From Actinomycetes bacterium (GTDB taxonomy: Bacteria > Actinomycetota > Acidimicrobiia > Acidimicrobiales > JAJZXF01), in assembly GCA_021791755.1 (NCBI GenBank), contig JAJYWA010000011.1:6838-39238 (forward strand): a stretch of DNA of 32,401 nucleotides. Reading direction: 5' to 3'. The position numbers were made by a program, and so were the translations under genes. The notes below the pieces were generated by a model. It did not search any database and was not told where the DNA came from. It saw nothing but the letters and a program-made list of their open reading frames with translations. This document shows, in pieces, positions 1-8,556 of the stretch. Position 1 is the stretch's first letter, and the number at the start of each line of letters is the position of its first letter.

Positions 1-1
1 T

Positions 2-349
2 AGGGCTACCGGCGTGGGGAGCGCGTTCCTCGACGCAGCCTGGTCGCTTGCCGCCACTGAACCACCAAGTGAAGCTCCAGGCTCGGCGCTCGACGCACTC
101 GTCCAGTCTGGCCTCGAACGTATGGTCGACAAGCTGTGCGTCGGACCGTTGGCGCCGGACTTGGTGCCAACGGTGTACTCGTCTACTGACCATCTCTCGA
201 CGCACGTCAAGAGGTGCATTGCCGAAGCACAGGTTGCGTGTATCGCCCGCCAGATAACCCGCCGAGGCTGTAGCGGAGACGTACGTGCTCCACGAGGTCG
301 GCTATCGCGGCCAGGCACGAAAGGACTCCTCTATGAACCCATCGCATAG
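2..349 (+). CDS. possible tail of an upstream gene, partial
   Basis: This frame is open from the window edge to a TAG at 347-349 and overlaps the start of the next gene by 17 bases. I do not recognise the protein. The first half has reasonable third-position GC; the last 30 residues are Arg/Gly-rich and less convincing. It could be the C-terminus of a fourth gene of the QueC-like cluster, or chance. A second frame also shows a plausible stretch (ETYVLHEVGYRGQ) just before the next gene, so the region may instead be decayed coding sequence. Confidence 0.25.
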   Translation, partial: RATGVGSAFLDAAWSLAATEPPSEAPGSALDALVQSGLERMVDKLCVGPLAPDLVPTVYSSTDHLSTHVKRCIAEAQVACIARQITRRGCSGDVRAPRGRLSRPGTKGLLYEPIA

Positions 350-1703
350 CGGCGCCGGGCGTCACTGGGCCTTCAACGCGGACCACGAGCAGGTACGGAC
401 CACGCAGGGGGTAACCATCAACGAGCTCCGGGTCGCCGAGCTACTTGGCAAGACGCCGCCTGGTTCGTTCATGGATCTCGTAGAGCTAGTCGCGGCGGTA
501 CACCTTGTGGACCGAGCACAACGTCGTCCGCGGGCGACGAAACCTGGCGACTCATGGTCGCGACGCCTGCACCTCATTATCGGTGTTCGAGAACCACAGT
601 GGTGGTCCGCTCCGCCAATTCACGATCAGCTTGCCGGGCTCCTGAGAATGCTTACCGATGACGAGTGGCTCATCGAGTTCGTCCCACGCGTTGCACCTGA
701 GCGACCGGCCGAGTGCATCCAATTCCTCTTTCAGTCGGCACTTGACAGCGATGTCGTCGCGCTGTTCAGCGGTGGCCTCGATTCGCTCTGCGGGTTGGCA
801 GCTGATGTCAGCGAAGGCGTCACCCCCCTCGCGCTGTCTATCGAATCGAACAGACGCGTCGCTAAGAGCCAGCGGGAAGTTCTCGAGTCTTTCAATCACA
901 GGCTCGGCGCGTCGATAGTGCGGGCTCGGATCGAACTACATCTGAAGAGCACGCCCGCCAACGAGAAGAGTCAACGGGCCCGTGGATTTGGGTTCTTGGG
1001 TTTGGCGGCGGCCTTGGCTGCGCTTGCCGGCCACGACACGGTGCACGTCTATGAGAACGGCATAGGTGCGATCAACCTCGCCTACACCTCAGCGCAGACA
1101 GGCGCCCATGGAAGTCGCGCCATTCACCCTGAGACATTGGCATCCGCAGCGCAGCTCTTCTCTCAAGTGCTCGATCATCGAGTGACGATTGTCAACAGGT
1201 CGCAGTACCTGACCAAGGCCGAGATGTGTGCGCAACTTCCAGACGTGTTACTACCAACGATCGGGTTGACGAAGTCCTGCGACACCGCGTTTTCCTATCG
1301 AGGAAGCGGACCGGCCAGCTGCGGCAAGTGCACTTCGTGTCTTCTCAGGAGGCAGGCGCTAGCAGCCGCCGGGCTAATTGCCCTCGATCCAGCATCGAAC
1401 TACCGGCTGGACGCCTTCGCCGGCCCATCAACACTGCCTGAACCTCCTTATGAGCTTCGTGCAATGCTGAGCCAAGCTGGTCGGCTGAATCGCGCCCTGG
1501 CGATCGACACAACCCCCGCGTGGCCTCGCCTGGTCCGCGAATTTCCCGATCTCGTCCGAACCGCCGAGGCGCTCCGCGTCATCCCCGGAACGAATCCCGA
1601 GATCGCCGTCACCGACCTACTGCGACGCTATGTGAAGGAGTGGGGCGCGGCGCCGAGCCCTCTCGTCGCGCCCTTCCTCGTCAACAGTAAGGCTGCGGCG
1701 TGA
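333..1703 (+). CDS. QueC-like PP-loop (7-deazaguanine synthase-like) protein
   Basis: From ATG 333 the product is 456 residues, about twice the length of housekeeping QueC. The start is supported by GAAAGGA seven bases upstream; the ORF track's GTG 285 lacks this. Visible QueC-type features are the PP-loop SGGLDS (about 146-151), an R..GFLGLAAALA helix (about 215-229), an ENG motif (about 241-243), and a zinc-type cysteine set (C316, then CGKCTSC at 330-336). QueC makes 7-cyano-7-deazaguanine (preQ0) using ATP and zinc. The extra N-terminal 140 and C-terminal 110 residues, and the absence of queD, queE or queF nearby, resemble the QueC-like proteins of defence systems (QatC, type IV CBASS Cap9) more than queuosine synthesis. 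I infer a defence role. It is followed 21 bases later by the XRE-protease gene, in the same frame. Confidence 0.85.
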   Translation: MNPSHSGAGRHWAFNADHEQVRTTQGVTINELRVAELLGKTPPGSFMDLVELVAAVHLVDRAQRRPRATKPGDSWSRRLHLIIGVREPQWWSAPPIHDQLAGLLRMLTDDEWLIEFVPRVAPERPAECIQFLFQSALDSDVVALFSGGLDSLCGLAADVSEGVTPLALSIESNRRVAKSQREVLESFNHRLGASIVRARIELHLKSTPANEKSQRARGFGFLGLAAALAALAGHDTVHVYENGIGAINLAYTSAQTGAHGSRAIHPETLASAAQLFSQVLDHRVTIVNRSQYLTKAEMCAQLPDVLLPTIGLTKSCDTAFSYRGSGPASCGKCTSCLLRRQALAAAGLIALDPASNYRLDAFAGPSTLPEPPYELRAMLSQAGRLNRALAIDTTPAWPRLVREFPDLVRTAEALRVIPGTNPEIAVTDLLRRYVKEWGAAPSPLVAPFLVNSKAAA

Positions 1704-1724
1704 TATCAACATGAGAGGAGTCCC

Positions 1725-2945
1725 ATGACCGATCAGCAACTTCCGACCGACCTATCAAACATAATGATCGACCGGCTGCGTGCCGCGCGGCGCGCCCGAG
1801 GTCTGACCCAACAGGACGCCGCGGATCATCTGGGCATCGCCCGGACCACCCTCGTTGCGATCGAGAAGGGCGAGCGTCCCGTGCGTCCTCAGGAGATCAT
1901 AGAACTGGCGCGCCTCTACGACCGACCGCTGAACGAGCTTCTACGACCCGCGCCCGTTCCCGATGATTTCGTCGCCCAATTCCGTCTCCGCCCGGGCGAT
2001 GCCGGACAGGATGAGCAACTGACCCGTTCCGTCGAGCTCCTCCAGGAGCTAGCTGACGACTACGTCGAGCTTGAACGACTCGCTCGTGCGCCGCTGCCAC
2101 AGCGCTATCCGCCAGAAATGGACATCTCGTCTCTCGCTCCAGCGGCTGCGGGAGAAACCCTGGCGACCAGCGAGCGCAATCGACTCGGCCTCGGCGACGC
2201 GCCAGTACATCAACTACGGCAGATCCTTGAGAGCGATGTCGGACTTCGGATCTTCCTGCTGCCCCTTCCTGCTCGCGTTGCTGGCCTGTTCGTCGCATCC
2301 AGCTCCTATGGCGCTTGTATCGGGGTCAATGTTCACCATCCAGGCGAACGTCAGCGGTGGTCTCTGGCCCATGAGCACGCACACTTCCTTGCCCAGCGAT
2401 CACGAACGGAAGTCACCGTGCTGCACGGCTACCAACGAGCCCCAACTGCCGAGCGGTTCGCCGACGCGTTCGCTGAGAACTTCCTCATGCCCGCGAGCGG
2501 TGTGAAGCGCCGCTTCCACGAGATACGACAGTCGCGTCGCGAAGGAGTGACCCCGGCAGACCTCCTCCACCTCGCGGACCTCTTCCAAGTTTCCCTGGAG
2601 GCCCTGGTCCGACGCCTGGAAAACCTCGACTTGCTTCGGGCCCACACCTGGGACCGCCTAGTCAAGCAAGGCTTCCGGGTCGGGGAAGCGCGCAAGATGC
2701 TCGAGCTCGCCGCCCTACCTCCCGACCAGGAACTGCTCCCCCTCCGCTACCGCTACCTGGCCGTCGAAGCCTATCTCGAAGGCAACATCTCCGAAGGCCA
2801 GTTCGCTCACCTGCTTCACACGGATCGGACCGCGGCCCGCAAGCTCGCCCTGCAGCTCTCACATCGGATCGGTATGGACGAGACCGGAACGACCTCGGAG
2901 ATCGAGTTTGGTCCCCTTGGCCCAGCCGACGTTGCCAACGGCTGA
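1725..2945 (+). CDS. XRE helix-turn-helix / ImmA-IrrE metallopeptidase fusion
   Basis: The product is 406 residues. ATG 1725 follows GAGAGGAG at four bases. Residues 14-72 form an XRE-type helix-turn-helix (LTQQDAADHLGIARTTL, then VAIEKGERPV). A linker of about 100 residues leads to an ImmA/IrrE (COG2856) domain with the zinc motif HEHAH (216-220) and the helix AERFADAFAENFLMP, in which E243 is the probable third ligand. About 120 further residues are helical. Proteins of this family bind their own promoter and, in ImmA and IrrE, cleave a repressor in response to damage. Here the likely role is regulator or damage sensor of the surrounding trio. The stop is 21 bases before the next gene, so one transcript is likely. 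Confidence 0.85.
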   Translation: MTDQQLPTDLSNIMIDRLRAARRARGLTQQDAADHLGIARTTLVAIEKGERPVRPQEIIELARLYDRPLNELLRPAPVPDDFVAQFRLRPGDAGQDEQLTRSVELLQELADDYVELERLARAPLPQRYPPEMDISSLAPAAAGETLATSERNRLGLGDAPVHQLRQILESDVGLRIFLLPLPARVAGLFVASSSYGACIGVNVHHPGERQRWSLAHEHAHFLAQRSRTEVTVLHGYQRAPTAERFADAFAENFLMPASGVKRRFHEIRQSRREGVTPADLLHLADLFQVSLEALVRRLENLDLLRAHTWDRLVKQGFRVGEARKMLELAALPPDQELLPLRYRYLAVEAYLEGNISEGQFAHLLHTDRTAARKLALQLSHRIGMDETGTTSEIEFGPLGPADVANG

Positions 2946-2966
2946 CGTTCAAGATCGAAACGTACT

Positions 2967-3500
2967 GTGGAAGACCTTCTCCTCGACGCCTGCGTCGCAC
3001 TCAACCTCCTCGCCTCGGGCGTTCACCTCAGCGAGCTCGCAACCGCGTCCGAAGTCCGCTTCCTCATGACCACCGTCGTCGCCACCGAGATGTTGTGGCT
3101 GGATCCACTTGATCCGTCAGGCACGCGAGAGCGCTTCGACAGGGACGCTCTCACCGCCCGAGGCGTGACGCTCGTCACCCTTGGTGATGACGAGTCGGAG
3201 CGATTCGTCGAACTTGCTCGCTACGTCGATGATGGCGAAGCGTCCACGATCGCCGTCGCGATCCATCGCGGGCTCCGCGTCGCCACTGACGACCGGAAGG
3301 CGTTCCGACTGGCAGCCAGCCAATCCCCTCCCGTCGAGGTGACGAGAACGACGACGCTCCTGAGACGATGGGCGGACACCTCGGGCGCTCACGGTGAGCA
3401 CGTTCGCCAAGTCCTCCAAGCTGTTCGGACTCGGGCGAGCTACGTCCCTCCTCGAGATGATCCCCATCTCGACTGGTGGACCTCGGCGACCGGAGCATGA
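2967..3500 (+). CDS. PIN-like nuclease
   Basis: The product is 177 residues. GTG 2967 is the only usable start after the upstream stop in this frame; its ribosome binding site is weak, consistent with translation from an upstream cistron. PIN-like acidic positions are visible: D7 in LLLDACVALNLLAS, E41 in VVATEMLWL, E91 in DDGEASTIAVA, and D108/D109 in VATDDRKAF. PIN domains are metal-dependent ribonucleases, usually toxins. The last 45 residues extend past a minimal VapC. As the third gene of the QueC-like / XRE-ImmA / PIN cluster, it is the natural candidate effector, held in check by the XRE-protease protein. That assignment is inference. Confidence 0.7.
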   Translation: MEDLLLDACVALNLLASGVHLSELATASEVRFLMTTVVATEMLWLDPLDPSGTRERFDRDALTARGVTLVTLGDDESERFVELARYVDDGEASTIAVAIHRGLRVATDDRKAFRLAASQSPPVEVTRTTTLLRRWADTSGAHGEHVRQVLQAVRTRASYVPPRDDPHLDWWTSATGA

Positions 3501-3626
3501 GAGCCCGGCGCCGAGCCACCGGAGACAACGTTCGTTTCGGAAACCCAGTTCGAGCACGCCAATCGCTGCCGGACCGTCGGTCGCCAGATCGGAAGCGTCG
3601 CAGCAGCTCTCCAGCCGTGGCCGACG

Positions 3627-3728
3627 TCAGCGGCCTGTCCCGAGGGACGCGCCATCGCGTGAGGCGCCACCTTGCGCCTCTGCTACGAACACACTCGTGT
3701 CGAAGACGACCCGGCGCGGTTCACCCAC
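3627..3728 (-). pseudogene. truncated PIN-family toxin (COG1569-like) start
   Basis: A GTG at 3728 overlaps the last eight bases of the antitoxin gene and opens a 33-codon frame beginning VGEPRRVVFDTSVFVAEAQG. RVVFDTSVFVA is the typical first strand and first catalytic aspartate of PIN-family toxins of the COG1569 kind. The frame ends at TGA 3629-3627, and none of the three frames below continues as a PIN domain. A weak second PIN-like string (SETNVVSG) lies about 90 bases on in another frame. This looks like a toxin lost by deletion or frameshift. It is too short for the ORF track. Confidence 0.5.
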
Positions 3729-4005
3729 CGCGCACGGATCGTGAACGACGCGCCTTGCGAACTACTCGCACCTCGTCTACTGCCTCAGCGAGTGCGACAT
3801 CCTCACCCAGGTCGCCCGCCATGCCAACCCGCTCCAGGAGCTCTCGTAGATCGTCCCGCACGGCATCGCCGTATTCGCTTCGAAGGTACGACCGCAACGC
3901 GTCCTCAATGACCGCGCTCTCCGACCGGTTCGACGTGAGCGCCGCAGCCTTAGTCGCCACGAGGACGTCGGAGCCCAGGTAGACGGTCGTCTTCTTCTTT
4001 GCCAT
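3721..4005 (-). CDS. ribbon-helix-helix antitoxin (CopG/VapB type)
   Basis: From ATG 4005 the product is 94 residues (MAKKKTTVYLGSDVL...). The ORF track's start at 4281 adds an Arg/Ser-rich run with no family resemblance. The first 45 residues match a ribbon-helix-helix fold: beta strand TTVYLGSDV, helix AATKAAALTSNR-like, then SESAVIEDALRSYL. Residues 50-94 are charged and would be the toxin-binding arm. A TACGAT box ends exactly six bases before the ATG, suggesting a leaderless transcript, and palindromes lie just upstream. The partner toxin is truncated, so this is probably an orphan antitoxin. Confidence 0.75.
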   Translation of the reverse strand: MAKKKTTVYLGSDVLVATKAAALTSNRSESAVIEDALRSYLRSEYGDAVRDDLRELLERVGMAGDLGEDVALAEAVDEVRVVRKARRSRSVRGG

Positions 4006-4046
4006 GGTCTCATCGTACGACGATGCCGTTATGACGTCATGATGCC
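4006..4046 (-). promoter_or_regulatory. antitoxin promoter and operator palindromes
   Basis: Read on the minus strand, TACGAT (4017-4012) is followed by six bases and then the ATG, a leaderless -10 arrangement. The region holds two perfect palindromes, TCGTACGA (4013-4020) and ATGACGTCAT (4031-4040). The second is flanked by direct copies of GATGCC at 4022-4027 and 4041-4046. Ribbon-helix-helix antitoxins repress their own promoters through such short palindromes, so autoregulation is likely. Confidence 0.5.
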
Positions 4047-4129
4047 ATCTGCCACCCCCTCCATCCTGACGGTCACCACTACACCGACGATAGCGACTTC
4101 CACTGCGCCGACTGCTGGAATGGATCGAC

Positions 4130-5455
4130 CTATTTGAAGAATTCGCCCCCGTTCGGCCGCTGGTACCCCTGGTCTGCTGGGGGCCGCGACCGTGCAAGCG
4201 CGCGCACCTGGTCGGACGACGCCTCGAACGTCGTCGCCCCACGGCGGATGTAGTACTTCGGATGCGCCGGATCGATCCCATAGGGTGGCTGCTCGCCTTG
4301 GTCCACCCTCAGCACGATGACTTCCCGGGCGGTCCCGTCATCACCGTCGTCAGATACTCGGTTGACTCGATAAGCAGGACACGGCATAACGAGCGACTTC
4401 ACGAACTGCGTCACCGTGTCGCACTCCTTCCGGGCATCAACTCCGCTGAGGCCCACGACCGTGCCATCATCCCCAACACCGAAGAGGATGTGTCCACCAT
4501 CACCGTTTGCAAAGGCAGCAACCGTCGCACATACTTTCTTACGCGTGTCGGTATCACGCTTTGGAACGACGCTCTTGAACTCGACCGTCGGCCCCTCGCC
4601 TCCGGATACCAGCGCCTGCAGTTCGGTCATCGGCTCGACAACCACCTCGACACCGGGGTCAGCGTTGAGAGTGTTCGGGTAGTTGATGAACTTGCGATCG
4701 ATCCACTCCGACCCTTCCTTCAGCACGATCCATGCCCCCGTCGGCAGCCCGTGAGGCAGCGGGAACCGCACGACTTCTGGCGACTCGTCCGACAGCTCTT
4801 CCAATGGTCCCGGCGCCACGGACGCAAGCTCCACGATCATGCCTCCGAGGCCAGTTCCTTCCAGGTGGACCTCGATATCCGACGAACCAAGCAGCACCTT
4901 CGTAATGCGCCCCCTAAGGTCCGTCAGTTGGAACACTGGCGCGGCATGGTCGACAGACCCGCCCGGAGGAAGAGCGCACCCAAAGTATCCCGCCACTGCA
5001 TGTGCAAAGGAAACGAACGAGGGGCCGTCGCCAATGACGGAACCGAACCCTGGTCCGGATGCGAGGGGCTGCGACGCCAAGTCGTACAGCGTCGATGGCC
5101 AGTGCAGCGGCTCAAAGATCCCGTACTTTTGAAGGCTCGATCGCTTGTGGTACTGAAGCTGGTGACCCTCTGGCGTCTCAGCGAGCCGCACTTTGACGCC
5201 GTCGATCTCCGCCTCGTGAGACTGCAGCCATGCCGCACCTTCAGAGCCCGAAATTTCACATGAGAGAAAGACGACGTCGTCATATGTCCACCGACGCGGC
5301 GCCCAACTCGCTGGTGCAACGCCGCTCGTCATCTCGACGTGCGTGGCAGCCCATCCGTCTCCATCGCGCGTGGCAGCAAGCCGCACCCAGAGCGCAGTCG
5401 AGGCTTCGACGAGCCCGATGACCTCGTCGGGTGCGGTCTGACCGGACTCGTTCAC
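4130..5455 (-). CDS. AlbA_2 (Schlafen-type) domain protein coupled to hsdR
   Basis: The product is 441 residues. GTG 5455 overlaps the hsdR stop as GTGA, so it is translationally coupled as the last gene of the operon. The first 280 residues are unrecognised. From about 283 to 418 an AlbA_2 (Schlafen AlbA) domain is clear: [14 protein letters not shown], then [20 protein letters not shown] and VVGLSG, and finally [14 protein letters not shown]. AlbA_2 domains are found in transcriptional regulators and in Schlafen-type RNases that cut tRNA or rRNA; the EFK is at the position of the family's acidic/basic pair. Placement at the end of a type I restriction operon suggests an accessory or fail-safe effector. 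That role is inference. Confidence 0.8.
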   Translation of the reverse strand: MNESGQTAPDEVIGLVEASTALWVRLAATRDGDGWAATHVEMTSGVAPASWAPRRWTYDDVVFLSCEISGSEGAAWLQSHEAEIDGVKVRLAETPEGHQLQYHKRSSLQKYGIFEPLHWPSTLYDLASQPLASGPGFGSVIGDGPSFVSFAHAVAGYFGCALPPGGSVDHAAPVFQLTDLRGRITKVLLGSSDIEVHLEGTGLGGMIVELASVAPGPLEELSDESPEVVRFPLPHGLPTGAWIVLKEGSEWIDRKFINYPNTLNADPGVEVVVEPMTELQALVSGGEGPTVEFKSVVPKRDTDTRKKVCATVAAFANGDGGHILFGVGDDGTVVGLSGVDARKECDTVTQFVKSLVMPCPAYRVNRVSDDGDDGTAREVIVLRVDQGEQPPYGIDPAHPKYYIRRGATTFEASSDQVRALARSRPPADQGYQRPNGGEFFK

Positions 5456-8400
5456 GGTGCTACGCCAGCGGCCATAAGTTCTGCTTGCTGCATCACGAGC
5501 TGGACCGCAGCCTCCTGCTTGTCCGGCGGGTAGCGGTACTTGGTAAGCAGACGACGGATATGCCGTCGCAGCGATGCCCGCACCTGTTCCTTCTTGTCCC
5601 AGTCCACCGTTGCGTTCGCCCGTACGACATCCACCAGCTCTTGGGCGATCCTCTTCAAGATGTCGTCGCCGAGCTCCATCACTGCTGAGTCGTTCTGGCA
5701 GACGGCGTCATAGAAGGCAAGCTCGTCGTCCCGGAGACCAAGGGTCTCACCACGGTCGTGCTCGGCCTTCATCTGCTTCGCGAGCTCCACCAGCTCGGCG
5801 ATCACCTCAGCAGCAGTAAGCGAGCGGTTGTTGTAGGAGCGCATCGCCCGCTCCAGCATCTCGGAGAACTTCCGCTCCGCTACGACGTTTCGCTTCGAGA
5901 GGGATCGGACCTCTCCGGCGAGAAGTCGCCTCAGGAGCTCGATCTGCACGTTCGGGTGGGGATTCGTTGAGAGCCGCTTGGCGAACTGCTCGTCGATGAT
6001 GCTGAGGTCCGGACGTCCAATGCCGGACGCGGCATAGATGTCGATGACCCCGGCTGACGTTACGGCATCAGAGACGACCTGTCGGAGTGCGGTCTCCAGC
6101 TCGACGTGGTCATCGCTCTCTGAACGATCCGCCGCCCGTGCACGGCGCAGCTCGACGGCGACAGCCTGGAAGAAGGCGAGGTCATCCCGGTATGCGGCGG
6201 CGTCTGGCGACGAGACGGCAAGGGTGAAGCTCTGAGTTGCTCCTCGGACGTGCTGGAGGAAGCGCTCGGGAAGCTCTATCTCCGCGCCACCAAGGAGATG
6301 CTCCAGAGCCACCATGATCGCGTCGATCCTGGCCCGGTCACTTCCGGACTCCAGTGCTTCCCTCCATGGGCAGCCATACAGCAGCTCGCAGCAGACCTCG
6401 TGGTTCTCCTGGAGCAGTGCAAACGCCTCGTCGATCGGCGCGCCGACCTCCTGGCGTGCTCGGTCACGGTCTGTGTACTCGGCGAGCGCAGCCCGGAGGC
6501 TTTCCGCGATCCCGATGTAGTCCACGACCAAGCCGCCGGGCTTGTCTCGGAACGTCCGGTTGACCCGGGCGATCGCCTGCATGAGCCCTGCTCCGCACAT
6601 CGGTTTGTCCACGTACATCGTGTGAAGTGACGGCGAGTCAAATCCGGTGAGCCACATGTCGCGCACGATGACCAGCTCCAAGGGGTCGCCCGGCTCCTTC
6701 GCCCTCTGCTTCAGCGCAGCAAGCCGCTCCTTGCTGCGAACGTGGCGGTTCAGCTCCGGGCCGTCCGGTGCGGAACCCGTGATGACGACCTTGATCCTGC
6801 CCTTCGCATCATCCGCAGAGTGCCAGTCTGGCCGCAGTTTCGCGATCTGGTCGTACAGGTCCACGCAGATACGGCGGCTCATACAGACAATGATCCCCTT
6901 GCCGGCCTCTGCCTCTCGACGCTTTCCCCAGTGTTCGACGATGTCTTGGGCGACCTCTGCGATGCGCTTGTCTGCTCCGACGATTGCCTCGATGCGAGCC
7001 CACCTGGTCTTGAGTCGCTCCCTTGGCTCCAGCTCCATCGTTTCGGTGACGTCCTCGAACTCCTCGTCGATGGCAGCTCGTGCCTCTTGAGGGAGCTCAA
7101 CCTTTGCCAGTCGGGCCTCGTAGTACACCCGGACCGTCGCCTCGTCCTCCACCGCTTGGGTCAGGTCGTAGATGTCCACGTACTCACCGAAGATGGCTCT
7201 CGTGTCCTTGTCTGCTGTCTCGATTGGCGTGCCGGTGAAGCCCATGAACGCTGCATGCGGAAGAGCGTCCCGCAAGTTCCGTGCTAGCCCGTCAATGAGG
7301 TCGTACTGCGTCCGGTGCGCTTCGTCGGCCACCACCACGATGTTCCGCCGGTCCGAGAGGAGCGGGAATGGTCGGTTGGCGTCGCGGTCTTCCTTCGTAA
7401 GCCCGAACTTCTGCATCGTCGAGAAGACGATGCCACCGGATGCCTTCGTCCGGAGTAACTCACGGAGGTGCTCCCGAGACTCGGCTTGCACCGGAGCCTC
7501 GGGGAGGGTCCGGGTCGGGGCGAACACCTCGTTGAAGAGTTGGTCATCGAGGTCGTTGCGGTCCGTCAGCAGCACGACGGTCGGATTTGCCATGGCCGGG
7601 TGCCGCATGACCTTCCCGACGTAGAAGACCATCTCCAGGCTCTTGCCGCTGCCCTGGGTGTGCCAGACCACACCGGCCCGGCCATCACCGCGGTGGATGG
7701 CCGAGACCGTGGCGTCGATTGCCTTGTTGACGGCATGGAACTGGTGGTACTTCGCGAGCCGCTTGACGACACCACCCCGCTCGTCCGAGAAGCTGATGAA
7801 GTTGCGCACCAGGTCCAGGAACCGACCGTGCTCGAACGCACCACGGACGAGCACCTCCATCTCAGGAGTGCCAGGGGCAGCGAGCCTCTTCCCGTCAATC
7901 GTCTTCCACGGGGCGTAGTGCTCGAAGCGACCCCGGAGCGGCCCCATGCGGGCCTGGGTCCCCGTCGATATGACTGACGTGGCGTTGTACGCCAACAGGG
8001 CTGGAATCTCGGCGGCGTAGGTGCGGAGCTGGTCGTAGGCTCCCCGCAGCGTGGCGCGCTCCTCTCCAGGGACCTTCAACTCCACGATGCCGAGGGGCAG
8101 ACCGTTTACGAACAGCACGATGTCCGGACGCCTCGTGCTCTGATCGCCTTCGACCGTGTACTGATTGACCGCAAGGAACTTGTTATTGCCAGGATTGTCA
8201 AAGTCCACGAGCCAGGCGACATCGTGGCGGGACTCTCCGTTCTCCGTTCGCCGCTCGACGGGCACTCCCGCCGTCAGCAGACGGTAGTTGCGCCAGTTCT
8301 CAGCAAGAACGTCGGCGCTCTCAGGACGGCGCACCGTCCCGATGACCTCATCGATGACAGCGGGCGTGAGCTTTGGATTCAGCGTCGCGATGGCCAACCG

Positions 8401-8556
8401 GAGACGGTCTTCCAGGATCACCTCGCGATAGTTGGATCGCTCAGCCCGTGCCTCGCCCGGCGCTATCTCTGGTCCGTACAGCACGTCCCAGTCGAGGTCG
8501 GCCAGGTAGTCAAGGCAGACCTCTTCAACGCCGGACTCTGCGATGAACGACTTCAC
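5452..8556 (-). CDS. hsdR: type I restriction endonuclease subunit R
   Basis: The product is 1034 residues, normal for HsdR. GTG 8556 overlaps the hsdS stop by GTGA. The N-terminal PD-(D/E)xK nuclease is visible as [18 protein letters not shown] (about 144-161). The translocase motor follows: Walker [12 protein letters not shown] (about 299-309), DEAH in [13 protein letters not shown] (about 408-419), FTGTPIE (about 440-446), and a motif VI region with [13 protein letters not shown]. HsdR uses ATP to reel in unmodified DNA bound by HsdM-HsdS and cuts at a distance. The gene has no visible frameshift and is probably functional if the specificity subunit is. Confidence 0.95.
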   Translation of the reverse strand: MKSFIAESGVEEVCLDYLADLDWDVLYGPEIAPGEARAERSNYREVILEDRLRLAIATLNPKLTPAVIDEVIGTVRRPESADVLAENWRNYRLLTAGVPVERRTENGESRHDVAWLVDFDNPGNNKFLAVNQYTVEGDQSTRRPDIVLFVNGLPLGIVELKVPGEERATLRGAYDQLRTYAAEIPALLAYNATSVISTGTQARMGPLRGRFEHYAPWKTIDGKRLAAPGTPEMEVLVRGAFEHGRFLDLVRNFISFSDERGGVVKRLAKYHQFHAVNKAIDATVSAIHRGDGRAGVVWHTQGSGKSLEMVFYVGKVMRHPAMANPTVVLLTDRNDLDDQLFNEVFAPTRTLPEAPVQAESREHLRELLRTKASGGIVFSTMQKFGLTKEDRDANRPFPLLSDRRNIVVVADEAHRTQYDLIDGLARNLRDALPHAAFMGFTGTPIETADKDTRAIFGEYVDIYDLTQAVEDEATVRVYYEARLAKVELPQEARAAIDEEFEDVTETMELEPRERLKTRWARIEAIVGADKRIAEVAQDIVEHWGKRREAEAGKGIIVCMSRRICVDLYDQIAKLRPDWHSADDAKGRIKVVITGSAPDGPELNRHVRSKERLAALKQRAKEPGDPLELVIVRDMWLTGFDSPSLHTMYVDKPMCGAGLMQAIARVNRTFRDKPGGLVVDYIGIAESLRAALAEYTDRDRARQEVGAPIDEAFALLQENHEVCCELLYGCPWREALESGSDRARIDAIMVALEHLLGGAEIELPERFLQHVRGATQSFTLAVSSPDAAAYRDDLAFFQAVAVELRRARAADRSESDDHVELETALRQVVSDAVTSAGVIDIYAASGIGRPDLSIIDEQFAKRLSTNPHPNVQIELLRRLLAGEVRSLSKRNVVAERKFSEMLERAMRSYNNRSLTAAEVIAELVELAKQMKAEHDRGETLGLRDDELAFYDAVCQNDSAVMELGDDILKRIAQELVDVVRANATVDWDKKEQVRASLRRHIRRLLTKYRYPPDKQEAAVQLVMQQAELMAAGVAP

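Noticed and set aside
285-332. GTG 285 as start of the QueC-like gene
   Set aside because: ATG 333 has a ribosome binding site at good spacing; the upstream 16 codons add nothing recognisable.
4262-5263. 333-codon plus-strand ORF
   Set aside because: It lies antisense to the AlbA_2 gene; its text is basic and repetitive and matches no family, as expected of a shadow in GC-rich DNA.
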